The notes under the pieces are model-generated. The model had not been told where the DNA came from, ran no database searches, and saw only the letters and a program-made list of their open reading frames with translations. 49,463 nt of DNA. Origin: DATMNI01 sp035570275 (lineage in GTDB: Bacteria; Acidobacteriota; Terriglobia; Bryobacterales; Bryobacteraceae). The stretch is from assembly GCA_035570275.1 (NCBI GenBank), contig DATMNI010000273.1, positions 1 to 49,463 on the forward strand, given 5' to 3'. Shown here one piece after another: positions 16,511 through 26,000 of the stretch (its first letter is position 1; each line of letters starts with the position of its first letter). The position numbers and the translations under genes were made by a program.

Positions 16511-17071
16511 CTACTTCTTTTTCAGATCGCGCTTGATGCGGTTGACAATGTCGGAGGCGGTGCGATCCAGTTGCTTCGAACTGGCGTCTTTCGGGATGTC
16601 GTATGCCGACCAGACTACCTGGCGCGACTTTGCCCAAACCAGGAAGATGGTGCCGGTAGCGCCGCCGAAACTCGAATTGCTGGCCGGGTTCGACAGCTTG
16701 TTGACCGGTTCGTCCAGCAGGCTCGACTTGCTGCCTTCTTCTTTATCTTTATCTTTATCCGCCTTGGCCGTCTTATCCGGTGGAGGCTCCCGCTTCACCG
16801 GCTCGGGGTCGGGCTCGGGTTTTGGGCTCGGAAAAAGCTCCTCCAGTTTGAACTCGAAGGACTCATCGATGCGGTCGGTCAGAACGGCGTCGGCCAACTT
16901 CGGATCGGTCACCACCTGGAACACATGGTCGTTGGTCAGCCGGTTGGCCAGGTACTGGTCCATGCCCTTCGACATCTTGAGCAGGTACACGGTGTGTACG
17001 TCCGCCAGTTCCGCGCCCGTCACCGCCGAACAGAATAAGAGTAGTAGCGCCAGCCGCTTCATGACATCCAT
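16511..17071 (-). CDS. Secreted protein of unknown function
   Basis: This protein of about 186 residues has a cleavable signal peptide (MKRLALLLLFCSAVTGAEL), a mature domain with the phrase MDQYLANRLTNDHVFQVVTDPKLADAVLTD, a charged low-complexity linker rich in P, E, K and D (about 85-120), and a C-terminal part ending in DIVNRIKRDLKKK. The text near VVTDPKLADAVLTDRI resembles small periplasmic proteins that read 'difference in expression from a background', but I cannot name a family. ATG at 17071 or 17062 would both serve. It lies antisense to the glycosyltransferase operon and ends four bases from it. Confidence 0.7.
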   Translation of the reverse strand: MDVMKRLALLLLFCSAVTGAELADVHTVYLLKMSKGMDQYLANRLTNDHVFQVVTDPKLADAVLTDRIDESFEFKLEELFPSPKPEPDPEPVKREPPPDKTAKADKDKDKEEGSKSSLLDEPVNKLSNPASNSSFGGATGTIFLVWAKSRQVVWSAYDIPKDASSKQLDRTASDIVNRIKRDLKKK

Positions 17072-17093
17072 AATACCCAGACGCCGCGCGGGC

Positions 17094-17690
17094 TCAAAAA
17101 GACGTTGGCGTGTGGTTGTGGGGCAGGTTGGCAACCTGCGGCGGATTGGCAATCCGCCTGCCGCTAGACCAGAGGAAGTCCTCGGGCGTGGCTGCGACGC
17201 CCGCACGCACCGGATTCATCTCGATGTAGTTGGCGATGCGCTCAAACTCAATCGCATCGCGAACCAGGCGATCGTAACTTTCGTCTTGCCAGAAAGGTTG
17301 GCCTGTCACGCCCAAGATGCGGTTGCCTTCTCGCGCCGTAAACCGTTTGAGCGATTGCATCAGCTTGGAGACGGGCACTCGAGGGGTGATCAACAAATGG
17401 ACGTGGTTCGACATCACAACGAAGTTGTGAAGGCGGTAATGCCCCAAAGTCTGCGCATGATAATAGATAGTTTCCACCACCATTTTCGCGATCTCCGGCC
17501 GCCTCAGATGCAAAGGGCCGGTACTTGCGCTGTCGAGCAGCCGGTCCATCGCTACGAAGGCCTTTCCAGAAGTAGTAGCCGCCGGGAAAATGCGGCCCTC
17601 CGGAAGGCTGCCTTGCAATCGCCAGGTAAGGAAGATTGGTTTACTGACGGCGTGATAATGCGGCAGGCGCCGAGTGCGGAGAATGGGCAC
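17094..17690 (-). CDS. REP-associated tyrosine transposase (RAYT)
   Basis: This 198-residue protein is a single-strand DNA transposase of the Y1/HUH family (IS200/IS605-like TnpA-REP). The opening RRLPHYHAVSKPIFLTWRLQGSLP is typical. The HUH metal motif is in MSNHVHLLITP, and the catalytic Tyr is probably in QDESYDRLVRD. IEMNPVRAG is the usual closing motif. The last twenty or so residues (RRIANPPQVANLP onwards) are encoded by the REP at 17118-17163, so the frame reads into the repeat. A second REP in the opposite orientation lies just before the gene at 17735-17779. The start is GTG at 17690 with a weak ribosome-binding site. It probably spreads the REP repeats found throughout this window. 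It interrupts the polysaccharide cluster. Confidence 0.9.
   Translation of the reverse strand: MPILRTRRLPHYHAVSKPIFLTWRLQGSLPEGRIFPAATTSGKAFVAMDRLLDSASTGPLHLRRPEIAKMVVETIYYHAQTLGHYRLHNFVVMSNHVHLLITPRVPVSKLMQSLKRFTAREGNRILGVTGQPFWQDESYDRLVRDAIEFERIANYIEMNPVRAGVAATPEDFLWSSGRRIANPPQVANLPHNHTPTSF
17118..17163 (+). repeat. REP repeat at the 3' end of the RAYT gene
   Basis: Two adjacent palindromes: GCAGGTTGGCAACCTGC, then GGCGGATTGGCAATCCGCC, preceded by GTGGG. The same two-palindrome unit recurs at 17735, 31694, 31801, 41341, 47353 and 48264. Here it lies inside the last codons of the RAYT gene. Confidence 0.85.
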
Positions 17691-17734
17691 ATAGAGGGAG
17701 TGTGTTCGAGGATACCAAGTTCTCGCAAGATACC

Positions 17735-17779
17735 GGCAGGCGGATTACCAATCCGCCGCAGGTTAACAACCTGCCCCAC
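17735..17779 (-). repeat. REP repeat upstream of the RAYT gene, inverted
   Basis: GGCGGATTACCAATCCGCC followed by GCAGGTTAACAACCTGC and CCCAC: the same unit as at 17118-17163 but in the opposite orientation. The two copies frame the RAYT gene, the classic arrangement for a REP/RAYT pair. It ends 11 bases before the next glycosyltransferase start. Confidence 0.85.
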
Positions 17780-17790
17780 AGAAGCAAATT

Positions 17791-18465
17791 ATGTATAAGG
17801 GGCAGTCCATTACCGTCATCATTCCCTGCCTCAATGAGGAGCAGGGCATCGAAAAAGTCCTCCGCGCCATGCCGGAGTTCGTGGACGAAGTCATCGTCGT
17901 CGATAACAACTCCACGGACCGCACTTCGGACGTGGCTGCGGCGCTCGGCGCCAAGGTGATCCGCGAGGAGGTGCGCGGCTACGGCAGGGCCTACAAACGC
18001 GGCTTCGCGGCCGCCACCTCCGATATCATCATCACTCTCGATGGCGACCACAGTTACCCCGTGGACGCGCTCTCGTACCTCATCGAAGCCATACTGCACC
18101 TCGACGTCGATTTCCTGAATGCCTCGCGCTTCCCGGTCCGCGACACGCACGCCATGAGTTTCAAGAACAAGTTCGGCAACCTCATGCTCTCCATGGTCAT
18201 GTCGATTCTCTTCTTCCGCTGGGTGCGCGACTCGCAGTCCGGTATGTGGGTCTTTCGCCGCGCCATCCTGAAAGACATGAAGCTGGAATCCGACGGCATG
18301 GCTTTCTCCGAGGAACTCAAGATCGAGGCCCTGCGCCATCCGCGGATTCGCTTCGGTGAGATCTCGATCCAGTATTCCTCCCGGCTCGGCGAGACTAAAC
18401 TCAACGCATGGCGCGATGGCTTCCAGAACCTTTCGTTCCTGGTCAAGAAGCGCTTCTTCCGATGA
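17791..18465 (+). CDS. GT2 glycosyltransferase, DPM1/polyprenyl-phosphate type
   Basis: This 224-residue protein is one GT-A domain with little else: VIIPCLNEEQGIEKVL at the start, VIVVDNNSTDRTSD, GYGRAYKRGFAAATSD, and TLDGDHSYPVD where the metal and nucleotide-sugar are held. RDSQSGMWVFRR is the region that closes the active site in dolichyl-phosphate mannose synthase-like enzymes, which load a sugar on a lipid phosphate on the cytoplasmic face. No membrane helices follow, which is usual for the short form. It starts just after a REP repeat, so its promoter may have been displaced. It is the first of five glycosyltransferases in a row on this strand. Confidence 0.87.
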   Translation: MYKGQSITVIIPCLNEEQGIEKVLRAMPEFVDEVIVVDNNSTDRTSDVAAALGAKVIREEVRGYGRAYKRGFAAATSDIIITLDGDHSYPVDALSYLIEAILHLDVDFLNASRFPVRDTHAMSFKNKFGNLMLSMVMSILFFRWVRDSQSGMWVFRRAILKDMKLESDGMAFSEELKIEALRHPRIRFGEISIQYSSRLGETKLNAWRDGFQNLSFLVKKRFFR

Positions 18466-18478
18466 GCGTCGGTTTCAT

Positions 18479-19477
18479 ATGAGCATCACCGCCGTGGTGC
18501 CGGTGTGGAACGGCCGCGACTTGCTGGCGCGGCTGCTGGCATCGCTGGCCGCGCAGACCACGCCCGCCGCGGAAGTGCTGGTGGTGGACAACGGCTCGCA
18601 GGATGACGCGCCCGAATTGGCCTTTCGGCTTGGCGCCCGCGTCATCCCCATGGGCCGCAACGCCGGTTTCGCCGCCGCCGTGAACCGCGGCATCCGTGAA
18701 GCGCGCGGCGAGTGGATCGCGGTACTGAACAGCGACGTCGAACTGGCGCCCGATTATTTCGAAAAGCTGCTGGCAGTCCGCGCCCCGTTCGCCACCGGCA
18801 AGATCCTGCAGGCTGCCCAACCCCAGCCCGGCCAAGCTGTGATCGACGCTACGTTCGATGCCCTCTGCCGCGGCGCCACCGCCTGGCGCGTGGGCAGCGG
18901 CCGCGCCGACGGCCCCATCTTCTCGCAGGAACTCGCCATCGCATCGCCACCGTGGACCGCGGTCCTCATCCGCGCCGATGTTTTCCCCCGCGTAGGCTTT
19001 CTGGAAGAGACCTTCGAATCGTACCTGGAAGATGTCGATTTCGGCATGCGCTGCGCCGCGCTCCACATCCAGGGCCGCTACGTTCCCACGGCATTGGCCC
19101 GGCACCGGGGCTCTGCGACGCTGGGGCGCTGGCATCCGGAAACCGTCCGGCGGATCGCGCGCAACCAACTGCTGCTGCTGGCGCGGCACTACTCGTCCCG
19201 CCTGATCCTGCGCTGGTTGTGGCCTATTCTGGTGGCCCAGTTGCTTTGGGGCGCCGTAGCCCTTCGCCACGGCACGGGGTTCGCCTGGCTGCGCGGCAAA
19301 TGGCAGGGCCTTAGCGCCTTCGCCGATGCCCGCGGAAACGGCCGGCGGCTCGACGCGGAGTTTCTGAAAAAATGGTTGCCCGAGAACGAGCGCCGCATTC
19401 ACGAGATTCAGCAGGCCACGGGCTTCGATTCCTACTGGAGGCTGTACTTTTTTCTGACGCGTGGTGGAACAAAATGA
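18479..19477 (+). CDS. GT2 glycosyltransferase
   Basis: This 332-residue protein is a GT-A enzyme of the rhamnosyltransferase-like GT2 group. Motifs: AVVPVWNGRDLLARLL, VLVVDNGSQDD, GRNAGFAAAVNRGIREARG, the metal-binding VLNSDVELAP and FESYLEDVDFGMRC. The C-terminal 100 residues carry a hydrophobic stretch (LWPILVAQLLWGAVAL) that could attach to the membrane. ATG at 18479 lies 13 bases after the previous stop. The open frame begins further upstream, but those codons overlap the previous gene. It is followed by another GT2 gene three bases on, so these are co-translated. Confidence 0.88.
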   Translation: MSITAVVPVWNGRDLLARLLASLAAQTTPAAEVLVVDNGSQDDAPELAFRLGARVIPMGRNAGFAAAVNRGIREARGEWIAVLNSDVELAPDYFEKLLAVRAPFATGKILQAAQPQPGQAVIDATFDALCRGATAWRVGSGRADGPIFSQELAIASPPWTAVLIRADVFPRVGFLEETFESYLEDVDFGMRCAALHIQGRYVPTALARHRGSATLGRWHPETVRRIARNQLLLLARHYSSRLILRWLWPILVAQLLWGAVALRHGTGFAWLRGKWQGLSAFADARGNGRRLDAEFLKKWLPENERRIHEIQQATGFDSYWRLYFFLTRGGTK

Positions 19478-19480
19478 CAC

Positions 19481-20386
19481 ATGTCTGAAATCGGCATTAT
19501 CATTGTCACTTATAATTCGGCCGCCGAGATCGGGGCCTGCCTCGACGCGGCCTTGCCGACCGGCGCCGAGATCGTGGTGGTGGACAACGCTTCCTCGGAC
19601 GTCACCGTCGCCGAAGTCGCCCGGCGCGGCGTGCGGTTGATCGCCAACCAGTCCAATCGCGGCTTTGCCGGGGCCGTAAATCAGGGAATTTCCGTACTGA
19701 ATTGCCCTTACGTTGTATGGTTAAACCCAGACGCCATCCTGCAGACGGGCCTCGAACCGCTGCGTGAGGCTTGTGACCGGCCGGGCGCCGCGGGCGCAGG
19801 GGGCCAACTCCTGGATGCCGACGGACGGCCACAGACCGGTTTCATGGTGCGGCGGCTTCCCACCCCGGCCACTCTGGTTTTGGAAGCTCTCTTGCTTAAC
19901 CGCATCTGGCCGGGGAACCCGGTAAACCGTCGTTACCGTGGTTTGGATCTGGACTACGCCCACGATCTTCAGGTGGAGCAGCCGGCCGGGGCATTTTTCA
20001 TGGTTCGACGTGCCGTGTGGCAGGAACTGGGCGGATTGGACGAGGGCTTTTTTCCAATATGGTTCGAAGATGTGGATTTCTGCCGCCGCATTGTGGACCG
20101 GGGCTTGGTTTTGCATTATGTCCCTAGAACGGTTGCCAAACACACAGGGGCGCACTCGATCGCCAACTTATCAGTAGAGATGCGGCGTTTTTATTGGTAT
20201 CGTAGTCTATTGCATTATTCGGCAAAGCATTTTGGCCCAGCCTCATTCCGGCTGGTTTGCCTGGCTGTGGTAACGGGTTCAATCCTCCGGAGCGTTGGGG
20301 AATCGGCCCTGCAACGGAGCCTGAAGCCCCTGTCGGCTTACGGAAAAGTCGTGCGGCTCGCCAGCCGGTGTTTTTGGTCGGGCTAA
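19481..20386 (+). CDS. GT2 glycosyltransferase
   Basis: This 301-residue protein is GT-A, rhamnosyltransferase-like (WbbL type). Motifs: IIIVTYNSAAEIGACL, IVVVDNASSD, SNRGFAGAVNQG, the metal-binding VWLNPDAIL and PIWFEDVDFCRRIVDRG. The C-terminus has a YWYRSLLHYSAKHFGP stretch and a hydrophobic segment typical of this group. The gene starts three bases after the previous one. Its second half, from about 20120, is less GC-rich than the rest of the cluster. A 124-base gap follows before the next gene. Confidence 0.87.
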   Translation: MSEIGIIIVTYNSAAEIGACLDAALPTGAEIVVVDNASSDVTVAEVARRGVRLIANQSNRGFAGAVNQGISVLNCPYVVWLNPDAILQTGLEPLREACDRPGAAGAGGQLLDADGRPQTGFMVRRLPTPATLVLEALLLNRIWPGNPVNRRYRGLDLDYAHDLQVEQPAGAFFMVRRAVWQELGGLDEGFFPIWFEDVDFCRRIVDRGLVLHYVPRTVAKHTGAHSIANLSVEMRRFYWYRSLLHYSAKHFGPASFRLVCLAVVTGSILRSVGESALQRSLKPLSAYGKVVRLASRCFWSG

Positions 20387-20510
20387 AGCTTGGTAAGACA
20401 CAAGAGATGGGCGAAACGGTTCTGTCTGGCCCTGCAGTATAAAGAAAAAGTATAGGGAAGAAGTTTAGGCGAAAGTTCATGTTCACACTCGGGCTCTCAG
20501 GTTCTTGTTC

Positions 20511-21569
20511 ATGGCGCAAAACGACTTCGTATCCGTCACGGTAGTCACTTACAACAGCGGCCGATTTATCAAACGCTGCCTGGAATCGGTGCTGGCGCAA
20601 AAGTACCGGCTGAAAGAAATCATCGTCGTCGATAACGCCTCCACGGACGGCACCATCGACATCCTGGAACAGTTCGAAGACCGCTGCCGGATTTTCTACA
20701 ACGAGGAAAACATCGGCTTTGCGGGGGCGCAGAACCAGGCCATCCGCATGTCCAGCGGCGACTGGGTGCTGACGCTGAATCCCGACGTGCTGCTGCTTCC
20801 CAACTTCATCCAGGCCCTGGTGGATGCCGGCCAGTTCGACCCCGAGATCGGGACTGTCTGCGGCAAGCTGCTGACCATGACGTCGCACTTCGAGATTCCC
20901 GAGAAGCCCGTGGTCGATTCCACGGGGATCTATTTCAACCCCATGCTGCGCCACCTGGACCGCGGCAGCCAGGAAATCGACAATGGCCATTACCTGCAGT
21001 ACGAGTACGTATTCGGCGCCAGCGCAGCGGCCGCGCTCTACCGCCGCGCCATGATCGACGATATCGCGCTCGATGGCGAGTTCTTCGATTCCGATTTCTT
21101 CGTTTACCGCGAAGACGCCGACGTGGCCTGGCGCGCCCAGTTGATGGGCTGGAAGTGCCTCTACGCTCCCTACGCCCGCGGGTATCATGTGCGCAAGGTG
21201 CTGCCCGGCAACCGGCGCGCGCTGCCGCCTGAAATCAACATGCACTCGGTGAAGAACCGTTTCCTGATGCGCATCAAGAACATTTCTCCCGACCTCTATT
21301 GGCGCAACTGGTTTTCCATCACCGCGCGCGACCTGATGGTAGTGACGTGCTGTTTGCTGCGCGAACACAGCTCTTTGCGGGCCTTCTGGTTCCTGTCCAC
21401 CAACTACCGCAAGGTGTTGGCGAAGCGGCGGCTGATTCAGGCCAGCCGACGCGTGGACCATGAGTACATGGCGAGTTGGTTCCACTACACGCCGGTCAGC
21501 AAACAGGGTGGGGCGGGCCTTCCGGCACGGCCGCCGTCGCAAGCCGGGAGACCTGCGGCGCAGACGTAG
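20511..21569 (+). CDS. GT2 glycosyltransferase
   Basis: This protein of about 352 residues is a GT-A enzyme. Motifs: VTVVTYNSGRFIKRCL, IIVVDNASTDGT, NIGFAGAQNQAIRMS, metal-binding LTLNPDVLLLP and FVYREDADVAWRAQLMGW. A pair of C-terminal hydrophobic or basic segments (WFSITARDLMVVTCCLL) suggests membrane association. ATG at 20511 is preferred; an in-frame TTG lies two codons earlier. The stop codon TAG shares its last base with the GTG of the next gene (TAGTG), so the two are translationally coupled. The tail, from VSKQGGAGLP, is low-complexity and not conserved-looking. Confidence 0.87.
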   Translation: MAQNDFVSVTVVTYNSGRFIKRCLESVLAQKYRLKEIIVVDNASTDGTIDILEQFEDRCRIFYNEENIGFAGAQNQAIRMSSGDWVLTLNPDVLLLPNFIQALVDAGQFDPEIGTVCGKLLTMTSHFEIPEKPVVDSTGIYFNPMLRHLDRGSQEIDNGHYLQYEYVFGASAAAALYRRAMIDDIALDGEFFDSDFFVYREDADVAWRAQLMGWKCLYAPYARGYHVRKVLPGNRRALPPEINMHSVKNRFLMRIKNISPDLYWRNWFSITARDLMVVTCCLLREHSSLRAFWFLSTNYRKVLAKRRLIQASRRVDHEYMASWFHYTPVSKQGGAGLPARPPSQAGRPAAQT

Positions 21570-22645
21570 TGCGCCTGGCTTTGCTTGGCACGCGCGGCAT
21601 TCCCGCCAACTACGGCGGCTTCGAAACCTTCGCCGAGGAACTCTCCACCCGCCTGGTGGCGCGCGGCCACGATGTCACCGTTTACTGCCGTCAACCGTTT
21701 CCACAGCCGATTTATCGCGGTGTGCGTCTGCGGCACCTGGGCACCATCCGGCACAAATACTTCGACACTATCGCCCACACCTTCGTCTCCACACTTCACC
21801 TGCTGGCGCACCGCACGGACATCGCGCTGTACTGCAACGGCGCCAACGCCATCTTCACGCCGTGGCCGCGCCTGTTCGGAATCCCGGTCGCGCTCAACGT
21901 GGACGGCATTGAACGCAAGCGCAAGAAGTGGAACCGTCTGGCGCGCGCCTGGTATCTGGTTTCCGAGTGGCTGTCCACGTTCTGCCCTACAGTGATGATC
22001 ACCGACGCGCTGGCCATTCAGGCCTACTACCGCGAGCGGTACCGCAAGAAGAGCGTCTTCATTCCCTACGGGGCCGAGGTGGGCAAAGTGAATGGGCGCG
22101 CCGGGCTCGCCAGGCTGGGATTGGAGGCCGGCAATTACTTTCTGTACGTGAGCCGTATGGAGCCCGAGAACTATCCGCTGGAAGTTCGCGAGGCTTTTGA
22201 AAAGGTCGCCACCCCAATGAAGTTGGCGCTGATCGGCGATGCTCCCTACGCCCAAGAGTACATTCGCCGCGTGCGCCATACCCGCGATTCGCGCATCGTC
22301 ATCCCCGGCGCGATTTACGGCGATGGCTACCACGAACTGGGCTCGCACTGCTTTGCCTACATACACGCCACCACGGTGGGAGGCACGCATCCGGCGCTGA
22401 TCGAAGCCATGGGCCGCGGCGCCCTGGTGCTCTACCGCAATACACCCGAAAACGCCGAGGTGGCCGGCGGCGTGGGTATTCCGTTTGAGGCCGATGACCT
22501 GGCGGACAAACTGCGGCTGGTTCTGGACATGCGCGAGGCCGACCGCGAGGCGCTGCGCGGGCGCGCGATGGACCGCGTCCGCGAGCGCTATTCATGGGAC
22601 GCGGTTACGGACGCGTACGAGAAACTGCTGAGTGGATTGATATGA
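21569..22645 (+). CDS. GT4 glycosyltransferase with DUF1972-type N-terminus
   Basis: This protein of about 358 residues is a GT-B enzyme. The opening LALLGTRGIPANYGGFETFAEEL is the DUF1972 signature found in rhamnosyl- and galactosyltransferases of capsule and exopolysaccharide clusters. LNVDGIERKRKKW follows, then the nucleotide-sugar half with FLYVSRMEPEN and TVGGTHPALIEAMGRG, where Glu in the ALIEAMGRGA motif contacts the donor sugar. The start is GTG at 21569, overlapping the previous stop by one base. The longer open frame lies inside the upstream gene. It is the last gene of the cluster and is followed by a partial REP. Confidence 0.9.
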   Translation: MRLALLGTRGIPANYGGFETFAEELSTRLVARGHDVTVYCRQPFPQPIYRGVRLRHLGTIRHKYFDTIAHTFVSTLHLLAHRTDIALYCNGANAIFTPWPRLFGIPVALNVDGIERKRKKWNRLARAWYLVSEWLSTFCPTVMITDALAIQAYYRERYRKKSVFIPYGAEVGKVNGRAGLARLGLEAGNYFLYVSRMEPENYPLEVREAFEKVATPMKLALIGDAPYAQEYIRRVRHTRDSRIVIPGAIYGDGYHELGSHCFAYIHATTVGGTHPALIEAMGRGALVLYRNTPENAEVAGGVGIPFEADDLADKLRLVLDMREADREALRGRAMDRVRERYSWDAVTDAYEKLLSGLI

Positions 22646-22649
22646 TTTT

Positions 22650-22668
22650 GTGGTAGGTTGTTAACCTG
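22650..22668 (+). repeat. Partial REP
   Basis: GTGGTAGGTTGTTAACCTG corresponds to the first palindrome of the REP family; the GGCGGATT palindrome is missing. It lies four bases after the last glycosyltransferase stop. Apart from this and the fragment at 22878-22951, the gap to 23052 holds no gene. Confidence 0.5.
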
Positions 22669-22877
22669 TTCGCGATGTGCGCACAGGGGAAAGGAGGATG
22701 GTTTCCAGTATCGTCGCCGAATAAGGCCCCCAACACGCACCGCAACAGCCGGAGCGCGCCAGAAGGCCCGAAAAGCATGGGAACCGAACATCCCAGTAAG
22801 GCCTGCACGGGGAGCGTACGGCCCAGAAGGATCTAAATGACTGTTGTTCCAGGCTGCCCGCTCCTGCATTCGGGGAC

Positions 22878-22951
22878 AGAGGCGCTGGCATCCAGCACCG
22901 CGCGCCGGCGGTTCATGGGCAGCGGCTCAACCACGATGTCGGGCTGAATGC
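22878..22951 (-). pseudogene. 74-base fragment of an S41 peptidase gene
   Basis: This segment matches 27438-27511, inside the intact S41 peptidase gene, at 70 of 74 bases by hand alignment. On the minus strand it encodes GIQPDIVVEPLPMNR and AVLDASA, against GIQPDIVVEQLPMNR in the intact gene. It has neither start nor the rest of the protein. Some differences would be silent or conservative, which suggests that it derives from a paralogue rather than from this copy. Confidence 0.75.
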
Positions 22952-23052
22952 CCGCCATCAGCCAGTAGGTTACCGCAAACGGCCTGCCGGCAAGGCCCGC
23001 GGTTGACGAACTGGCCTATTCCGGTGTCGAGCGCCTGGATTGTGGAGCCGCG

Positions 23053-26000
23053 CTACTGCAACGTCAGCGTCACCGTATTCGCAGACTGCCCGTTCACCGA
23101 CACTTCCACGTTCACCGTCCCAGCAGACTTCAGGCTCGCCGGCAGCGGCCCCACGTTGATCTGGTCAAGGCCGGGGTACTGTTGCTGCGCACCAGCGAAT
23201 AGCACCGGGATGCTTTGACCATTGATGCTCACGGTAACCTGGCTGGCGTTGGCACTGTCAAGGCCCGTGCCGAACAGTTCCAGGTAGAAGGTGTCCGTGG
23301 AATTCAGGCCGATCGAGTTGGAGGTGGTCAGGGTGGACTCGCCAGTGGATGGCACGTCGAGCACCAGGCTCTGCGCCGGACCCTTACCATTGGCGCTGGC
23401 CGTGAAGATGCCCGGCGCCAACGTCCCTACGGTGATCGTTATGGAAAGCGCCGTGCCATCCTGATGCGTCACAGTCACAGTAGCGGGACCGGAAGGCAGG
23501 TTGCCGGGCAGGACAAAGTTGATCTGTCCCGGGGAAACGTAAGAAAGCGTGGCCGGGTGGGTGACGCCAGCGGAATCGGTAACTGACACCGTGGCCCCGC
23601 CAAGGGACACCGGCAGCGGCAGTGAGGCGGAAACCGTGCTAGCCGCAAGGTTGGGGCCCATCAGACTGACAATCTCATTGGGAGCGAAACCCGACGAACC
23701 GAACGAGGCCCCGTTGCCGATCCACAACTGGGCCGCGGGCGTCGAACTGCTGCCCAGGAAATTTGCATCGCCCGAATACACCGCCACAATCATGCGGCCG
23801 GCGGAGTCGACGGAAGCCGTAGCCGATCCTCCCGCCAGCGTGGCGGTGGCGAGAACTCCGTTGGTGCCGCTATCCATATACTGCACGCTGCCGCTGGGAA
23901 CTGCCGCGGCCGATGATATCGATGATATCGACGTCACCCCGCTGTTCAGCGTGGCCTGTGTGGCCCCGGATGACGCGGTCAAGGTGATTGCCGTCGGCGC
24001 CTTGCTTACGGTTTGCGTCACCGCGCCGGACGTTGCGGACGACCAACTGGTATCGCCGCTGTAGACCGCCTTGAGTTGGTGCGCGCCGGGGATAAGATTC
24101 GAGACGGTGAGAGCCGCCGTGCCGGTACCGACTGCAGCGGCACCGAGCAGGGCCGAGCCATCGAAGAACTGAATCTGCCCGGACGGCGCTGGAACTCCAG
24201 CAGACCCCACCGTTCCCAGGACGGCGGTCAACGTGACGGCCTGCCCGAAGACCCCGGCATTCGGATTCGCCGTCAAAGTTACAGAAGCAGCAGCACGAAG
24301 CACCGCGATCCCAAAGGTATTCGCGGACCCGGTGAAGCTGGAATCGCCGCCATAGCTCGCGAAGATACTGTGGGATCCGGCCGTAGTGAAAGTCGTGGTG
24401 ATACGGGCCTGCCGGTTGGCAAGTACAACCGTGCCCAGCGAGGTCCCGCCATCGGAGAATTGCACGCTCCCGGTGGGAATGCCCTGACTACCCTCGGAGG
24501 TGGCGCCTACCGACGCCGTAAACGTGACGGGTTGACCTACGGTGGCCGGATTCTGGCTGACCGTTATGGCCAGGGAGGTGTCAGGAGAATTGGGATTGGA
24601 GATGGTTACCAGTATTGTCCCCGAACTCGCGGTAGTGTTGCTGTCGCCGCTGTAGGTTGCGGCAAGACTCAAACTCCCGGCGGCTTGGAACGAAACGACG
24701 CACTTCGCCGTTACGCCGGTCAACGGCACCGCCCCACAACCCGCGATTGGGGTACCGCCGTTAGTGAAACCGACGGTTCCACCCGCGGTGGCGTCTCCGG
24801 CGTTGAGGGTCGCGGTCAGCGTTACATTCTGGCCCGTCAACGCGGCATTGGTCGAGGCTGCGAGGGTGGTGCTGGTAACGGCTTTGGCGACGGTAAAGGT
24901 AAGCGTGCTAACCCCGGCCACCGTGTAGCTGTTATCGGCGGTGACGCTGATTGTGTGTGCGCCCGCCGAGACGAATGAGAGAGAACAACTTGCCGTGCCA
25001 GAGACGATCGGCGCTTGGCAGGATGCGCTGCTCGCATTGTCGGTGAAGGTTGCCGTGGCGCTGGGCGGGCTGGCAATCCGGGCCGAGATCCGCCTGGCCG
25101 CCAGCGCGCGGAAATTCGGGCTGTTGGAGGACTGCGAGGTGGCAATGAAGTTCGCGCTAACTATGACCAGTGTACCGAAACTGACGGTCCCTCCAGCCGC
25201 GACGGAAGGGGAACTGACCGTGGCATTGGCAGGAGGACTGGCAACGGTAAGAGCCAATGCACCTGAAGTCAGCAGGCCAAAGTTAGAATCGCCGTTGAAT
25301 TGCGCGGCGATACTGTGGGAGCCGGCGGACAATAACGACGTGGTGACCGAGGCAACGCCCGAGGCGTTGAGATTGCCAGTGCCGATACTTGTGGTTCCAT
25401 CGAGGAATGTGATGGAGTCGCTGGTAGGCAGAGTTTGGCATAGTGAACTGGCCGTGGCTGAGAATGTCAACGGATTTCCGAAGGTGGGCGTTCCGGCGGT
25501 CAGAACGGGTCGTGTGACCGACGCAAAGACGGCGGCGGTAAACAGATACTGGGCGGCATTGGGGTCGGCGACGAAGCGGGGAAGCGGTAGTGTGGAACTG
25601 GCCGAGGAGCCAGCGACGGGGGTAAAGGCCGGAGGCGCCGGGGCGAAGGAGCCATTTACCGAACTTGTAACAGGCACGGTACCCGAGACTTGGACCCACA
25701 GCACGAAGTCGAAATTCTCAATCGCTGCAGGGTTGGTGCCGAGCACTTCCCAGATTGCGGTCGCGGAGCCGTTCGTCACCAGTAACTGAACCGCCGGGAC
25801 GCCTTCCAGAGTGGTTGTGGGCGCCAGAGGGGCGAAGGGCAACGCCTCATTCTGGATGAGCCGCGCGACCGAACCAGTGGTGGCGGCCGTTGGGTTGCCA
25901 TTTGCGTAAGTCACGCCGTTTGCGCTGACGTACACCTTGGTTCCCACAGGAACGTTATTGAAGGTGGCGCGGAACCGGGTGCCGGCATCGGCCAGCCCGA

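Noticed and set aside
17641..18339. Antisense frame over the DPM1-like gene
   Set aside because: Histidine/arginine-rich shadow of a clear GT2 gene.
24013..24978. 321-codon plus-strand frame opposite the Ig-repeat gene
   Set aside because: Antisense shadow of a repetitive gene: RG-rich with no motifs.
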